Assembly (NCBI RefSeq): GCF_023100805.1
Contig: NZ_CP095855.1
Location: 6,861,001-6,925,000 of the forward strand
DNA length: 64,000 bases
Reading direction: 5' to 3'
Source: Chitinophaga filiformis
GTDB lineage: Bacteria > Bacteroidota > Bacteroidia > Chitinophagales > Chitinophagaceae
Below the pieces are notes generated by a model, which worked only from the letters and a program-made list of their open reading frames with translations, searched no databases and was not told the origin of the DNA. The translations under genes and the position numbers were made by a program. This document shows positions 25,812 through 35,594 of this stretch, piece by piece; the first letter of the stretch is position 1, and each line of letters starts with the position of its first letter.

Positions 25812-27862
25812 TCTTGAAAACGCAGCAATTAGTAAAATGCGGGCTTATCCTGGCAGGGCTCTTTCTCGGCAGGCTATTTCCGGCTACCGCGCAGGAGGTA
25901 CAACCCGCGGGAAAGGACTCAAATAATGTGATCCATATCATTCAGTCTGATAAGCTGAATGTACTGACCAAGGACAGCGTTCAGCTGAACCGGTTTATCG
26001 GTAATGCCATTTTCCGCCAGGGGAACACATTATTCTATTGCGATAGTGCATTGATCAACAGGGCATCCAATATACTGGACGCCTACGGTCATATCCATAT
26101 TAACCAGGCAGACAGTATCCACATCTACGGAGAATACCTTCACTATGAAGGTAATACCAGGATGGCTACCCTGCGTGATAATGCCCGGCTCACCGACGGT
26201 AAGGTTACCCTCACCGGCCCTGAGCTCCAATACGACATGAATGCCAGGATCGGTACTTATGTGAAAGGAGGAAAACTCGTCAACGGCAGTAGTGTGCTGA
26301 CCAGCCAGGAAGGATATTACTATGCAGATACCAAAGACGTATATTTCAATTACAATGTACTGCTGGTAGATCCGGAATACACACTCAGCACAGATACCTT
26401 ATTATATAATACCCAGACTAAAATAGCTACCATCGTGGCTCCTACTACCATCAATGATGGCAAGACGGTCATGTATGCTACTTCAGGGGAATATAATACC
26501 GAAACAGGACAGGGCAATTTCGACAGCAGACCTACTATTGAAGATAGTACGGCCACCATCACAGCCGACAGGATAACGATGGACAAACGCACCGGGCTGG
26601 CATATGCCACCGGGAACATGGTCTACCGCGATACCGCGCAGCATATGACCCTCCTGTCCAACTATGGCACTGTTAATCAGACAGAAAAGACCATCCTCGC
26701 TACCCAGCATCCACTCATGATACTGGAGCGGGAAAAAGATACGCTCTACCTGGCAGCCGATACGCTGTTTTCCGGCGTACTGAAAAAGGATAGCTTCAGC
26801 GTAGCGCCCGTCCGTACTTCGGCCGACAATGAGGAAACCACAGACAGTACATCGATTGTGCCCGACTCGTTGCGCAAACCACTACACGATTCGACAGCCG
26901 CTCCGTTGGCAGATACCTCTGCCTTCGCAAAGAAACTGAAGAACGCACTGGCGCCCGGCGATAGCAGCAAATTGATCCCCGCGATGGTAGTACCAAAAGA
27001 TTCTGCACTGATCACCCTCAAGCCCAATGCAATAGGTGTTCTCAGGGATACAGCCAAAGCAATGGCCATCCTCCGGGATTCTACCCGGGCATTGAAAGCT
27101 GACAGTATCGTATTGTCGAAAGATTCCGCCGTGATCGGGCTGAAATCCAAAGCGCTGGCGCTGACGAAAGACTCGCTGCGCCCACAGGCCCCTGCCCTGG
27201 CTTTGGAAACAGATACCAGCGCAACAAAAGATACCAGTGAGATCAGGTATATCCGTGCATGGCATCATGTACGCATCTATTCCGATTCCCTGCAGGGCGT
27301 AGCAGACAGCATCTATTACTCCAGCAAGGATTCCATCTTCCGCTTCTACAGGAACCCGGTACTGTGGGCGAATGAAACACAGCTCAGTGGCGATACCATT
27401 TTCCTGTATACCAAAAACCAGAAGGCAGACAAGTTACTGCTCGATCAGAATGCACTGCTGGTAAAAGAATCTGATCCGCAATTGTACAACCAGATCAAAG
27501 GCAACCAGATCACCGGTTATTTTGCAGGTCAGGCCCTGGACTGGATGCATGTGGACGGTAATGCAGAAAGCATCTATTATGTCCGGGACGATGATTCTGC
27601 CTATGTCAGCGTGAACAGGACCCTGAGTGGCATCATCAACATTTATTTCAGAGAAGGACAACTACATCATATTTCCTTTATAAAAGACCCGGAGGGAACG
27701 ATGTATCCTTTCACCCAACGCCCGCTGGACCAGATGCAACTGGAGAATTTCCACTGGGATATCAGACGGAAGCCTAAAAGCAAATATGAGCTGATGGGTA
27801 CTGTGGGTGAGGCTAAAATAAAAGAAGAACCACCGGTACAAAAAACAGAGGACGAATTTTGA
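25808..27862 (+). CDS. OstA-like protein, LPS transport
   Basis: 684 residues. A signal peptide (about 1-28, ending TAQE) precedes tandem LptA-like beta-jellyroll sequence (about 45-300): IGNAIFRQGNTLFYCDSALIN, YGEYLHYEGNTRMATLRDNA, ADTKDVYFNYNVLLVDPEY. A Ser/Thr/Lys-rich low-complexity part with repeated KDS- and RDT-type motifs follows (about 340-480), then a second OstA-like segment (about 490-640; GVADSIYYSSKDSIFRFYRNP). Such proteins bridge the periplasm for LPS in this phylum. Located between an MCE gene and nhaA and close to divergent lptD, which supports a role in LPS export. Confidence 0.87.
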   Translation: MILKTQQLVKCGLILAGLFLGRLFPATAQEVQPAGKDSNNVIHIIQSDKLNVLTKDSVQLNRFIGNAIFRQGNTLFYCDSALINRASNILDAYGHIHINQADSIHIYGEYLHYEGNTRMATLRDNARLTDGKVTLTGPELQYDMNARIGTYVKGGKLVNGSSVLTSQEGYYYADTKDVYFNYNVLLVDPEYTLSTDTLLYNTQTKIATIVAPTTINDGKTVMYATSGEYNTETGQGNFDSRPTIEDSTATITADRITMDKRTGLAYATGNMVYRDTAQHMTLLSNYGTVNQTEKTILATQHPLMILEREKDTLYLAADTLFSGVLKKDSFSVAPVRTSADNEETTDSTSIVPDSLRKPLHDSTAAPLADTSAFAKKLKNALAPGDSSKLIPAMVVPKDSALITLKPNAIGVLRDTAKAMAILRDSTRALKADSIVLSKDSAVIGLKSKALALTKDSLRPQAPALALETDTSATKDTSEIRYIRAWHHVRIYSDSLQGVADSIYYSSKDSIFRFYRNPVLWANETQLSGDTIFLYTKNQKADKLLLDQNALLVKESDPQLYNQIKGNQITGYFAGQALDWMHVDGNAESIYYVRDDDSAYVSVNRTLSGIINIYFREGQLHHISFIKDPEGTMYPFTQRPLDQMQLENFHWDIRRKPKSKYELMGTVGEAKIKEEPPVQKTEDEF

Positions 27863-28998
27863 TAAAGAGATTATTATCACCCATTTACGAGTTTTTACAG
27901 GATAGCCGGGCAGTAGGGATTGTATTGATCATCTGCACGGCTATTTCACTTGTACTCGCTAACTCCTCCTGGCAACAATCTTATGTGGCCAGTTGGGAAA
28001 CCGTTGTGCATATACCCATCCCACAGCTCCATCTGCCGCATACCATCCTTCACTGGATCAACGACGGACTGATGGTGCCTTTCTTCTTCCTGGTAGGAAT
28101 GGAGATCAAAAGAGAGGTGACTATCGGGGAATTATCGTCCCTCCGCCAGTCCATGCTGCCCATACTGGCTGCCCTTGGCGGAATGGTTTGTCCGGCGCTG
28201 ATCTTTACCCTGTTTAATGGAGGTACACCGTTCGCAAATGGCTGGGGTATTCCAATGGCGACTGATATCGCATTCTCGCTGGGTATTCTTTCACTGCTGG
28301 GTAACAGGGTGCCGCTTTCACTGAAGATCTTTCTGACAGCACTGGCCATCATTGACGATCTGGGCGCTATTCTTACCATCGCGGTTTTCTATACAGCAGG
28401 CATACAAGTGGGGTATCTGCTGGCTGCAGGCCTTATGCTTGTCTTGCTGATTGTGCTGAACCTTTGTAAGGTACGGAAGCTCTGGTGCTATTTTATTCCC
28501 GGCATTATACTCTGGTATTGCATTTATAATTCCGGTATCCATGCCACCATCGCGGGCGTATTGCTGGCAGCCTGTATACCGTTGTCAAAGGTCTCCCGGC
28601 TGATCCACTGGTTGCACGATCCTGTCAATTTTGTGATCATGCCCATTTTTGCACTATCCAATACGGCTATAGTATTTCCGCCGGATATGCTCCATACATT
28701 CAACAGCAGCATCAGTTATGGCATACTGGCCGGGTTGGTGCTGGGTAAACCACTGGGGATCTTTCTTTTCTCTTATATAGCCACACGGCTTAAACTGGCA
28801 GCCCTGCCGGAGGGAGCAACCTGGGTCCAGATGGTTGGTATCGGGGTCATTGCCGGCATTGGTTTCACCATGTCAATATTTATTTCGACCCTGGCCTACT
28901 CCCGGGAAGAGTGGCAGATAATCTCCAAAATAGCCGTCATTGCTGCATCTTTGCTTGCCGGCATCGTCGGTTATTGCTATCTGAGGTTATCAAAATGA
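27859..28998 (+). CDS. nhaA: Na+/H+ antiporter NhaA
   Basis: 379 residues. It exchanges Na+ (or Li+) for H+ across the inner membrane. About eleven or twelve helices are visible. Family signatures include FFFLVGMEIKREV, MATDIAFSLGIL (Asp136) and AIIDDLGAI with the paired Asp166-Asp167 that bind the ion. The start is a TTG overlapping the OstA stop (TTGA); no ATG lies near enough to keep the N-terminal IKRLLSPIYEFL helix intact, so TTG is preferred. Tail of the envelope operon by overlap, though functionally separate. Confidence 0.93.
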   Translation: MIKRLLSPIYEFLQDSRAVGIVLIICTAISLVLANSSWQQSYVASWETVVHIPIPQLHLPHTILHWINDGLMVPFFFLVGMEIKREVTIGELSSLRQSMLPILAALGGMVCPALIFTLFNGGTPFANGWGIPMATDIAFSLGILSLLGNRVPLSLKIFLTALAIIDDLGAILTIAVFYTAGIQVGYLLAAGLMLVLLIVLNLCKVRKLWCYFIPGIILWYCIYNSGIHATIAGVLLAACIPLSKVSRLIHWLHDPVNFVIMPIFALSNTAIVFPPDMLHTFNSSISYGILAGLVLGKPLGIFLFSYIATRLKLAALPEGATWVQMVGIGVIAGIGFTMSIFISTLAYSREEWQIISKIAVIAASLLAGIVGYCYLRLSK

Positions 28999-29068
28999 CC
29001 AGTTATTTACAATATAAAAAATAATAATCTGTATCTTGGCATCGTTATTGCCATTGCAATGCAATAAC

Positions 29069-29527
29069 ATGAAAAAGCGCCTTTTCATAACCCTGCTGCT
29101 TGGAATAGGCATTCATACAGTGAATGCCCAGACAAAAGGTAATCCGCAAGTGGGATTACGCCTTGGTTTGCCCTTTGGTGGCACCGCACGTTATTTCTTT
29201 GATGATGCGAATGCCGTTGAAGGTATAGCCGGCGTTTATTCCGGGACCTTTACCGTGACCGGCCTCTATGAGCGCCATTTTGATCTTTCGGCCCTTACAA
29301 CCGAAGGTTTTGGATGGTTTATCGGAGGCGGAGCACATATGGGAACACGCGAAACGGATGGGAATGTGAAATTCATAGCAGGCGTGGATGGCATCGGGGG
29401 AATTGATTATACTTTTCCAACCTTGCCGCTGAACCTAAGTCTTGACTGGAAACCGGCTATTCACTTCAACACATCCTCCGACCTGACGGATTTCGCTGTA
29501 TCTGTACGGTACACCTTTGGGAGGTAA
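29069..29527 (+). CDS. Small outer membrane beta-barrel protein
   Basis: 152 residues from the ATG at 29069 (MKKRLFITLLLGIGIHTVNAQ signal peptide). The mature part has alternating strands (GLRLGLPFGGTARYFF, FTVTGLYERHFDLS, WFIGGGAHMG) and ends VSVRYTFGR, a C-terminal barrel strand. The next gene is a paralog with the same plan (FTGLYEYH, YFGGGVHLG, ASVRYTF). No named family. Probably exported to the outer membrane; role unknown. Confidence 0.75.
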   Translation: MKKRLFITLLLGIGIHTVNAQTKGNPQVGLRLGLPFGGTARYFFDDANAVEGIAGVYSGTFTVTGLYERHFDLSALTTEGFGWFIGGGAHMGTRETDGNVKFIAGVDGIGGIDYTFPTLPLNLSLDWKPAIHFNTSSDLTDFAVSVRYTFGR

Positions 29528-29575
29528 CAGCGGGAAAACGAAAAACCTAAAAACCAATTCTAAACAGTAATAAAT

Positions 29576-30097
29576 ATGAAACAACTTGTGTTATTATTTA
29601 GCCTGTGTGCAATGATGGCAGTACAGGCAAATGCACAAAGACGTGGTGCAAGCGCATCATCTAACTATCAGACAGCTGTAGGTATACGCGTAAATCCGTG
29701 GCTGGTAGGTGGTACTATCAAGCATTTCATTGCAGGCCCTCATGCTATCGAAGGTTTGATCACTACAAATGTGAGCAACAGGAGCAACGTAACCTTCACA
29801 GGCCTGTATGAATACCACATCGCCCCATTCCCTAAACCAGAATTCCGCCTGTATTTCGGTGGTGGTGTACACCTCGGTATCTATGACCGCTTTGACTACG
29901 ACCGCGACCGCTGGTACAGACACGGTAACGGTACTTATGTTACTCCTGGTATGGATGGTATCGTAGGTCTTGAGTACAAGTTCAAAAAAATTCCTTTGGT
30001 AGTGAGCGGCGACCTTAAGCCTTTCTTCAACTTCACCGGCGAGACCAACTTCATCGGAGAAGAGATCGGAGGTGCTTCTGTGAGATACACCTTCTAA
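29576..30097 (+). CDS. Small outer membrane beta-barrel protein, paralog
   Basis: 173 residues with a signal peptide (about 1-20, ending ANAQ). Strand pattern parallels the preceding gene: VGIRVNPWLVGGTIKHFI, HAIEGLITT, FTGLYEYHI, FRLYFGGGVHLGIYD, and a final GGASVRYTF. An insert of Asp/Arg/Tyr residues (DRFDYDRDRWYRHGNG) is specific to this copy. The 48-bp gap suggests co-transcription. A terminator follows. Confidence 0.75.
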   Translation: MKQLVLLFSLCAMMAVQANAQRRGASASSNYQTAVGIRVNPWLVGGTIKHFIAGPHAIEGLITTNVSNRSNVTFTGLYEYHIAPFPKPEFRLYFGGGVHLGIYDRFDYDRDRWYRHGNGTYVTPGMDGIVGLEYKFKKIPLVVSGDLKPFFNFTGETNFIGEEIGGASVRYTF

Positions 30098-30123
30098 TCG
30101 GGGAACAAAATAATATTGAAAAG

Positions 30124-30159
30124 CGATCATGCCGGCCAACGGTATGGTCGTTTTTTTTT
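30124..30159 (+). terminator. Terminator after the small barrel pair
   Basis: An 11-bp stem with two G-U pairs (cgatcatgccg / cggtatggtcg), a short loop and nine T. Confidence 0.75.
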
Positions 30160-30198
30160 GCTTATATTTATAAGCTATGCCCCCGGCGGATACTAACT

Positions 30199-31743
30199 AT
30201 GAAAATATTCACAGCTCAACAAATACGCGATGCGGATGCCTATACGATCAGGCATACCCCTATCAGCAGCCTGGATCTGATGGAGAAGGCCGCTATTGCC
30301 TGTACGGCATGGATCTGTCGTCATTATAATGAGGATACGCCCATTTATGTGTTCTGTGGTTTAGGCAACAATGGAGGCGACGGGCTTGCCATTACCCGGC
30401 TGTTGCGTAACAGGGGATATAATGCAGTTGCATTCATTCTGCATCACAGTACCAAAGCCTCTGACGATCATACTGCCAATCGTAATGCCTTACAGCAACA
30501 ATATCCTGCAGCGATCCATGATATTCCTGACAACGGCCTCCTTCCTCAGCCGGACCGCAACGCCCTGATCGTAGATGCAATACTCGGCACAGGCCTGAGC
30601 CGCCCGGTAGAGGGCTGGATAGCAAGTGTAATTGAGCAGCTGAACGATCTGAAAGTGCAGCATGACATCGTGGCTATAGACATGCCATCAGGCTTGCAGG
30701 CAGATGCATCCTCAGTAAATACAACCGTAATAAAGGCAGATCAGACGCTTAGTTTCGAGTTCTACAAACTGGCATTCCTCCTGCCTGAAAACGCAGCATT
30801 TGTTGGAGAAATATGCATTCTTTCGATAGATCTGTCACCGGATTATATTGCGCAAACACCCTCCCGTTTTAATATTACAGATGCCTTCCAGGTACGTAAC
30901 ATATACCGGCCGCGCAAGCCCTTTTCCCATAAGGGCACCTTCGGCCATGCCCTGCTGATAGCAGGCAGCGAAGGCAAGATCGGGGCGGCAGTATTAAGCG
31001 CCAAAGCCTGCCTGCGGGCGGGCGTAGGATTGCTGTCCTGCCATATTCCAACGTGCGGCTATGAGATCATGCAGATCGCCGCGCCGGGGGCCATGTGCTT
31101 TGTTGATGAACAGCGCGACCACAGCTCCGGCTTTCACAACCATGTGCTGACGCCGGAAGCAGCCGCTAAATTCAGGACCATCGGTATAGGCCCGGGACTG
31201 GGTACGGCAGCGGGTACCTGCTGGGCGCTGGAGAAACTGCTGGACCATTACCGTCAGCCTATAGTGATAGATGCAGACGCCCTGAATATACTGGCCTCCT
31301 CTCCTGCCCTCCTGAAAAAGGTGCCCGCCGGTTCCCTGCTGACGCCACATCCAAAAGAATTTGAGCGCCTTTTCGGCAAAACGGCCAATGATGTGGAAAG
31401 GCTGCAGGTACTGTCGCAAAATGCCGTTGAAAGACAACTGAATATCCTGCTGAAGGGCCGGTATACCGCCATGGCCTTCCCTGATGGCTCCATCTGGTTC
31501 AATGCCACAGGCAATCCCGGTATGGCCACCGGCGGCAGCGGAGATGTACTTACCGGAATACTCACTTCCCTGCTGGCCCAGGGGTACAGTCCGCAGGACA
31601 CCATGCTGCTCGGTGTTTACCTGCATGGCCTGGCCGGCGACCATGCCGCAGCAATACACTCTGAAGAAGCCATGATAGCGGAAGATATTGTTGAGTTCCT
31701 CGGGAAGACCTTCCTGGAATTACGCAAATTAAAGTCCTGTTGA
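30199..31743 (+). CDS. nnr: Bifunctional NAD(P)H-hydrate epimerase / ADP-dependent dehydratase
   Basis: 514 residues. It repairs damaged NADHX and NADPHX. The N-terminal epimerase (YjeF_N, about 1-215) has GLGNNGGDGLAITRLL and DAILGTGLSRPVEG. The C-terminal dehydratase (about 230-505) has FGHALLIAGSEGKIGAAVLS, the ADP-site segment LTPHPKEFERLFG and the catalytic GGSGDVLTG. Both halves are complete, and the length matches fused Nnr proteins. Expected as a housekeeping enzyme in the cytoplasm. Stands alone, preceded by a terminator. Confidence 0.94.
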   Translation: MKIFTAQQIRDADAYTIRHTPISSLDLMEKAAIACTAWICRHYNEDTPIYVFCGLGNNGGDGLAITRLLRNRGYNAVAFILHHSTKASDDHTANRNALQQQYPAAIHDIPDNGLLPQPDRNALIVDAILGTGLSRPVEGWIASVIEQLNDLKVQHDIVAIDMPSGLQADASSVNTTVIKADQTLSFEFYKLAFLLPENAAFVGEICILSIDLSPDYIAQTPSRFNITDAFQVRNIYRPRKPFSHKGTFGHALLIAGSEGKIGAAVLSAKACLRAGVGLLSCHIPTCGYEIMQIAAPGAMCFVDEQRDHSSGFHNHVLTPEAAAKFRTIGIGPGLGTAAGTCWALEKLLDHYRQPIVIDADALNILASSPALLKKVPAGSLLTPHPKEFERLFGKTANDVERLQVLSQNAVERQLNILLKGRYTAMAFPDGSIWFNATGNPGMATGGSGDVLTGILTSLLAQGYSPQDTMLLGVYLHGLAGDHAAAIHSEEAMIAEDIVEFLGKTFLELRKLKSC

Positions 31744-31832
31744 CCTGTTTTTTTACCCACAACATGTCAGTAAAACCCCTCCTTTTATAAACCATAAAAG
31801 GTTATATTTATAGAATTGTTAAAATCACGTAT

Positions 31833-34067
31833 ATGAATATCGTTTACCTCGTTCCATGTTTTGGATTACTAGCTTTGTTATTTACCGCTATCCGGAGTGC
31901 CTGGGTATCCCGCCAGGAGCCCGGCAATGAAAAGATGAAAGAAATTGCCGCACATATTGCTGAAGGGGCAATGGCATTTCTCAAAGCTGAATATAAGATC
32001 CTTGCCTATTTTGTGATCATAGCCGCGCTGTTGCTGGGCTATATGGGCGCCACCAACCACAATTCAGACTGGACCATTGCCCTGGCCTTTATCGTCGGCG
32101 CATTATTTTCCGCTACAGCAGGTTTCATAGGCATGAAGATAGCCACCAAAGCTAACGTGCGTACTGCACATGCAGCCCGTACCAGTCTTTCCAGCGCATT
32201 GAAGGTATCTTTTACAGGAGGTTCCGTCATGGGAATGGGGGTAGCCGGATTGGCAGTACTGGGTCTCGGCTCACTATTCATCATACTCAAAGCATATTTT
32301 GGCGCCAATCCTAATACAGAAGAGATGATCCGCACCATTGAGGTGTTGACAGGTTTCTCCCTGGGTGCAGAAAGCATCGCACTGTTTGCCCGTGTAGGTG
32401 GCGGTATCTATACCAAAGCAGCCGACGTAGGCGCTGACCTGGTGGGTAAGGTAGAAGCAGGCATCCCGGAAGACGATCCCCGCAATCCCGCTACCATAGC
32501 CGACAACGTTGGAGACAACGTAGGCGACGTAGCCGGTATGGGCGCTGACCTCTTCGGATCTTATGTAGCCACCGTACTGGCCACCATGGTACTGGGCAGT
32601 GAGATCATTTCCAATGACAATTTTGGCGGCGTTGGCCCTATCATATTGCCCATGCTCATCGCAGGCCTGGGTATCGTTTTCTCTATCATTGCCACCCTGT
32701 TCGTAAGAATATCCGACAGTGCAGGTTTGAGCACTTCTTCCGTACAAAAGGCCCTGAATATGGGCAACTGGGGTTCCATCGTTCTCTCTGCGATCGCGAG
32801 TGCAGCCCTGGCATATTATATCCTGCCAGGAGAAGCGATCTACCTGAAACGTGACTTTGTAGCGGGCACCAACGAACTCAAAGCCGGCACTAAAGCGATC
32901 ACACAGAACGGTGTGGTAGGCGCCATCTTCGTAGGTCTGGCAGTAGGTACATTAATGAGCCTTATTACAGAATATTATACCGCTATGGGCAAACGCCCGG
33001 TATTGTCCATCATCCGTCAGTCCTCCACCGGTCATGCCACCAACGTCATTGCTGGTCTGGCGATAGGGATGGAATCTACCCTGCTTCCGATCATCGTACT
33101 GGCAGCAGGTATATACGGTTCATTTGCCTGTGCAGGCCTGTATGGTGTGGCTATTGCCGCTGCGGGCATGATGGCGACCACCGCTATGCAGCTGGCCATC
33201 GATGCTTTCGGTCCGATAGCCGACAATGCGGGTGGTATTGCAGAAATGAGTGAACTGCCTAAGGAGGTACGTGAAAAAACGGATATCCTCGATGCGGTGG
33301 GTAACACGACTGCTGCCACCGGGAAAGGTTTCGCGATTGCCTCTGCAGCATTGACGGCGCTGGCCCTCTTTGCAGCATTCGTAGGCGTGGCAGGTATTGA
33401 CGGTATCGATATTTACAAAGCCGATGTACTGGCAGGCCTTTTCATAGGCGCCATGATCCCGTTCATCTTCTCTTCCCTTGCTATCAGAGCAGTAGGTGAA
33501 GCTGCCATGGCGATGGTGGAAGAGGTACGTCGCCAGTTCAAGGAAATTCCGGGCATCATGGAAGGTACCGGCAAGCCGGAATATGATAAGTGCGTGGCTA
33601 TCTCTACACAGGCATCCATCAAAAAAATGATGCTGCCGGGAGGTATTGCTATTCTGACGCCGCTGGTAGTGGGTTTCATTTTTGGTCCTGAGGTATTGGG
33701 CGGATTCCTGGCAGGGGCCACTGTAAGTGGTGTATTGATGGGGATGTTCCAGAACAATGCCGGTGGTGCGTGGGATAATGCTAAAAAGTCCTTTGAGAAG
33801 GGCGTTGAAATAAAAGGACAGGTTTATTATAAGAAATCAGAGCCGCATAAGGCTTCTGTTACCGGGGATACTGTGGGTGATCCGTTTAAAGACACCTCCG
33901 GTCCTTCTATGAATATCCTGATCAAGCTGATGTCTATCGTGTCATTGGTAATCGCTCCTACACTCGCGGGGATACATCATACCGGTGCAACGGCTGCGAA
34001 TAAAAAAGCAGTGGCGACTGAGCAGGTTGCGGAGGCTAAGGTGCAGGCGCCTGTGCCGGGTAAGTGA
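31833..34067 (+). CDS. hppA: Membrane-bound ion-translocating pyrophosphatase
   Basis: 744 residues with about sixteen membrane helices. It couples pyrophosphate hydrolysis to ion pumping. The substrate-binding motifs are complete: DVGADLVGKVEAG, EDDPRNPATIADNVGDNVGD and AGMGADLFGS, plus a late acidic cluster (DNAGGIAEM). The GNTTAATGKG segment has Ala at the position that marks potassium-dependent members (Lys in independent ones). Whether it moves Na+, H+ or both cannot be settled by eye. Single gene with a strong terminator. Confidence 0.95.
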   Translation: MNIVYLVPCFGLLALLFTAIRSAWVSRQEPGNEKMKEIAAHIAEGAMAFLKAEYKILAYFVIIAALLLGYMGATNHNSDWTIALAFIVGALFSATAGFIGMKIATKANVRTAHAARTSLSSALKVSFTGGSVMGMGVAGLAVLGLGSLFIILKAYFGANPNTEEMIRTIEVLTGFSLGAESIALFARVGGGIYTKAADVGADLVGKVEAGIPEDDPRNPATIADNVGDNVGDVAGMGADLFGSYVATVLATMVLGSEIISNDNFGGVGPIILPMLIAGLGIVFSIIATLFVRISDSAGLSTSSVQKALNMGNWGSIVLSAIASAALAYYILPGEAIYLKRDFVAGTNELKAGTKAITQNGVVGAIFVGLAVGTLMSLITEYYTAMGKRPVLSIIRQSSTGHATNVIAGLAIGMESTLLPIIVLAAGIYGSFACAGLYGVAIAAAGMMATTAMQLAIDAFGPIADNAGGIAEMSELPKEVREKTDILDAVGNTTAATGKGFAIASAALTALALFAAFVGVAGIDGIDIYKADVLAGLFIGAMIPFIFSSLAIRAVGEAAMAMVEEVRRQFKEIPGIMEGTGKPEYDKCVAISTQASIKKMMLPGGIAILTPLVVGFIFGPEVLGGFLAGATVSGVLMGMFQNNAGGAWDNAKKSFEKGVEIKGQVYYKKSEPHKASVTGDTVGDPFKDTSGPSMNILIKLMSIVSLVIAPTLAGIHHTGATAANKKAVATEQVAEAKVQAPVPGK

Positions 34068-34091
34068 TAGCAATCAGGCTAATTATATCAG

Positions 34092-34125
34092 AAGGTGCAT
34101 TCTTTGCGGAATGCACCTTTTTTTT
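34092..34125 (+). terminator. Terminator of the pyrophosphatase gene
   Basis: An 11-bp stem (aaggtgcattc / gaatgcacctt) with a 6-nt loop and eight T. Confidence 0.9.
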
Positions 34126-34218
34126 GACATAGTTCTTCTGTGCTTTGCTATCGTTGATTGCAGCCCTGCCGATATTACTGTTGTTATTTTCTGGTCCCTG
34201 CTTTGGTAGATTTTGTAT

Positions 34219-34434
34219 GGCTGACAGTGATTATTGCGTTGACCTTCTTGCTCTCGGATCAGGCTGGGATCGCTGTCTGTAGTTCTTTGAAGTTCCTTAC
34301 TATGAAACTTTGAAGGGCGGATTGGCATTTGGATATTTATTAAACTCCCGGTATGGCGCGTCAGCTTACTTCAAATAACTAAGGCCAGCGATTCCCACCT
34401 GACCGCTCGCTGCGTACGGTCTCCAAAATAATAG
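34219..34434 (+). repeat. Left arm of a 216-bp long inverted repeat
   Basis: This 216-bp segment matches the reverse complement of 35345-35560 with about ten mismatches by hand alignment, no gaps, and sharply defined ends (outer ggctgacagtgatt, inner aataatag). The arms enclose 910 bp. No transposase or other reading frame of 60 codons or more lies wholly inside the element. Confidence 0.9.
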
Positions 34435-35040
34435 CAAGACGGCCTTTTTTTATAACTCAAATGATTAGTACCAACATTCTCTTCTGATTATTCATTGCAC
34501 GCGATTCTCATTATTAGCAGGACAACTATTTTCATGATTCAAGTAGCAAAGATCTGTAATTCCTGCCCGGCCGCTCATTACGTATGGTCTCCAAAATAAT
34601 AGTAAGGCGGCCTTTCCCGTAGCTCAAATGAATGAACCATGATTCTCTTTTGATTATTTACTGCATGCGATTCTCATAATAGCAAGGTGCCGATTTCGTG
34701 ATTCAAGTAATGAGATCCTGCGATTCTCATGTAACCATTCATTGCATGCGATTCTCATAATAGCAAGGCGTCGATTTCGTGATTCAAGTAATGAGATCCT
34801 GTGATTCCCGCGTGACAGTTCGCTACTTACGACCTCAGAAATATGGCAAGACTGATTTTTTATACCCCAAATGATTAGCAGCGATTCTCATCTGATTATT
34901 CATTGCATGCGATTCTCATTAACAACAGGTCGCATATTTCATGATTAAAGTAACAAGACCTGTGACTCCTACCTGAGCGCTCGCAGGGGGTATGGTTGCT
35001 AAATAACAGATGGAAACTTTCATACCTCAGACAATGAGCA
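34391..35040. repeat. Degenerate tandem repeats of about 165 bp inside the inverted repeat
   Basis: Four diverged copies, whose shared anchor (ggtctccaaaataatag or derivatives) begins near 34418, 34586, 34831 and 34994. Shared words include gattcccacctgaccgctcgc, caaatgattagta, gcatgcgattctcat and ttcatgattcaagtaa, each changed somewhat between copies. The second copy carries an extra internal duplication of 81 bp (34663 versus 34744). The first copy starts in the left arm. The rest of the enclosed stretch to 35344 is AT-rich and shows no clear units. No coding potential seen. Confidence 0.75.
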
Positions 35041-35344
35041 CTAGCTATTTATACATGGTTACTCGTTGATATGACCTCGAATATGATTGTAAAGCTGCAG
35101 CCTTTATTTTGAGTCAATTTTTCTCTTGCTTATCCATTAAGATGCTATAGACAGCGATTCTCCGTTGCCAACCGAAATTAAAGCGAAGAGGTTAGCATAA
35201 TATTCATTGCAGACCCTATACGTTCATAAGAAGTAACGGCCCGAATCGCTATCCTTAAAACTAATAACACTATCTGAAAAACGTATTTTATCCGATTGCA
35301 GACTTACAGATTTACAGACCTACACGCTTTATGCGTCTGCTCGA

Positions 35345-35560
35345 CTATTATTTGGGAGACCGTACGCAGCGAGCGGTCAGGTGGGAATCGCTGGCCTTAG
35401 TTATTTGAAGTAAGCTGACGCGCCATACCGGGAGTTTAATATTCATCCAAATGCCAATCCGCCCTCCAAAGCTTCATAATAAGGAACTTCAAAGAACTAC
35501 AGCCAGCGGTCCCAGCCTGATCCGAGAGCAAGAAGGTCAACACAATAATCACTGTCAGCC
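35345..35560 (-). repeat. Right arm of the 216-bp long inverted repeat
   Basis: Inverted partner of 34219-34434, of exactly equal length. It ends 34 bp before the stop of the AraC-type gene at 35595, so readthrough from that gene would transcribe it. Confidence 0.9.
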
Positions 35561-35594
35561 TGCATAAAAAATAAAAAGTATACACCATCATCCC

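Noticed and set aside
34219..35560. Insertion sequence
   Set aside because: Despite the inverted repeats there is no transposase frame and no visible short target duplication outside the arms.
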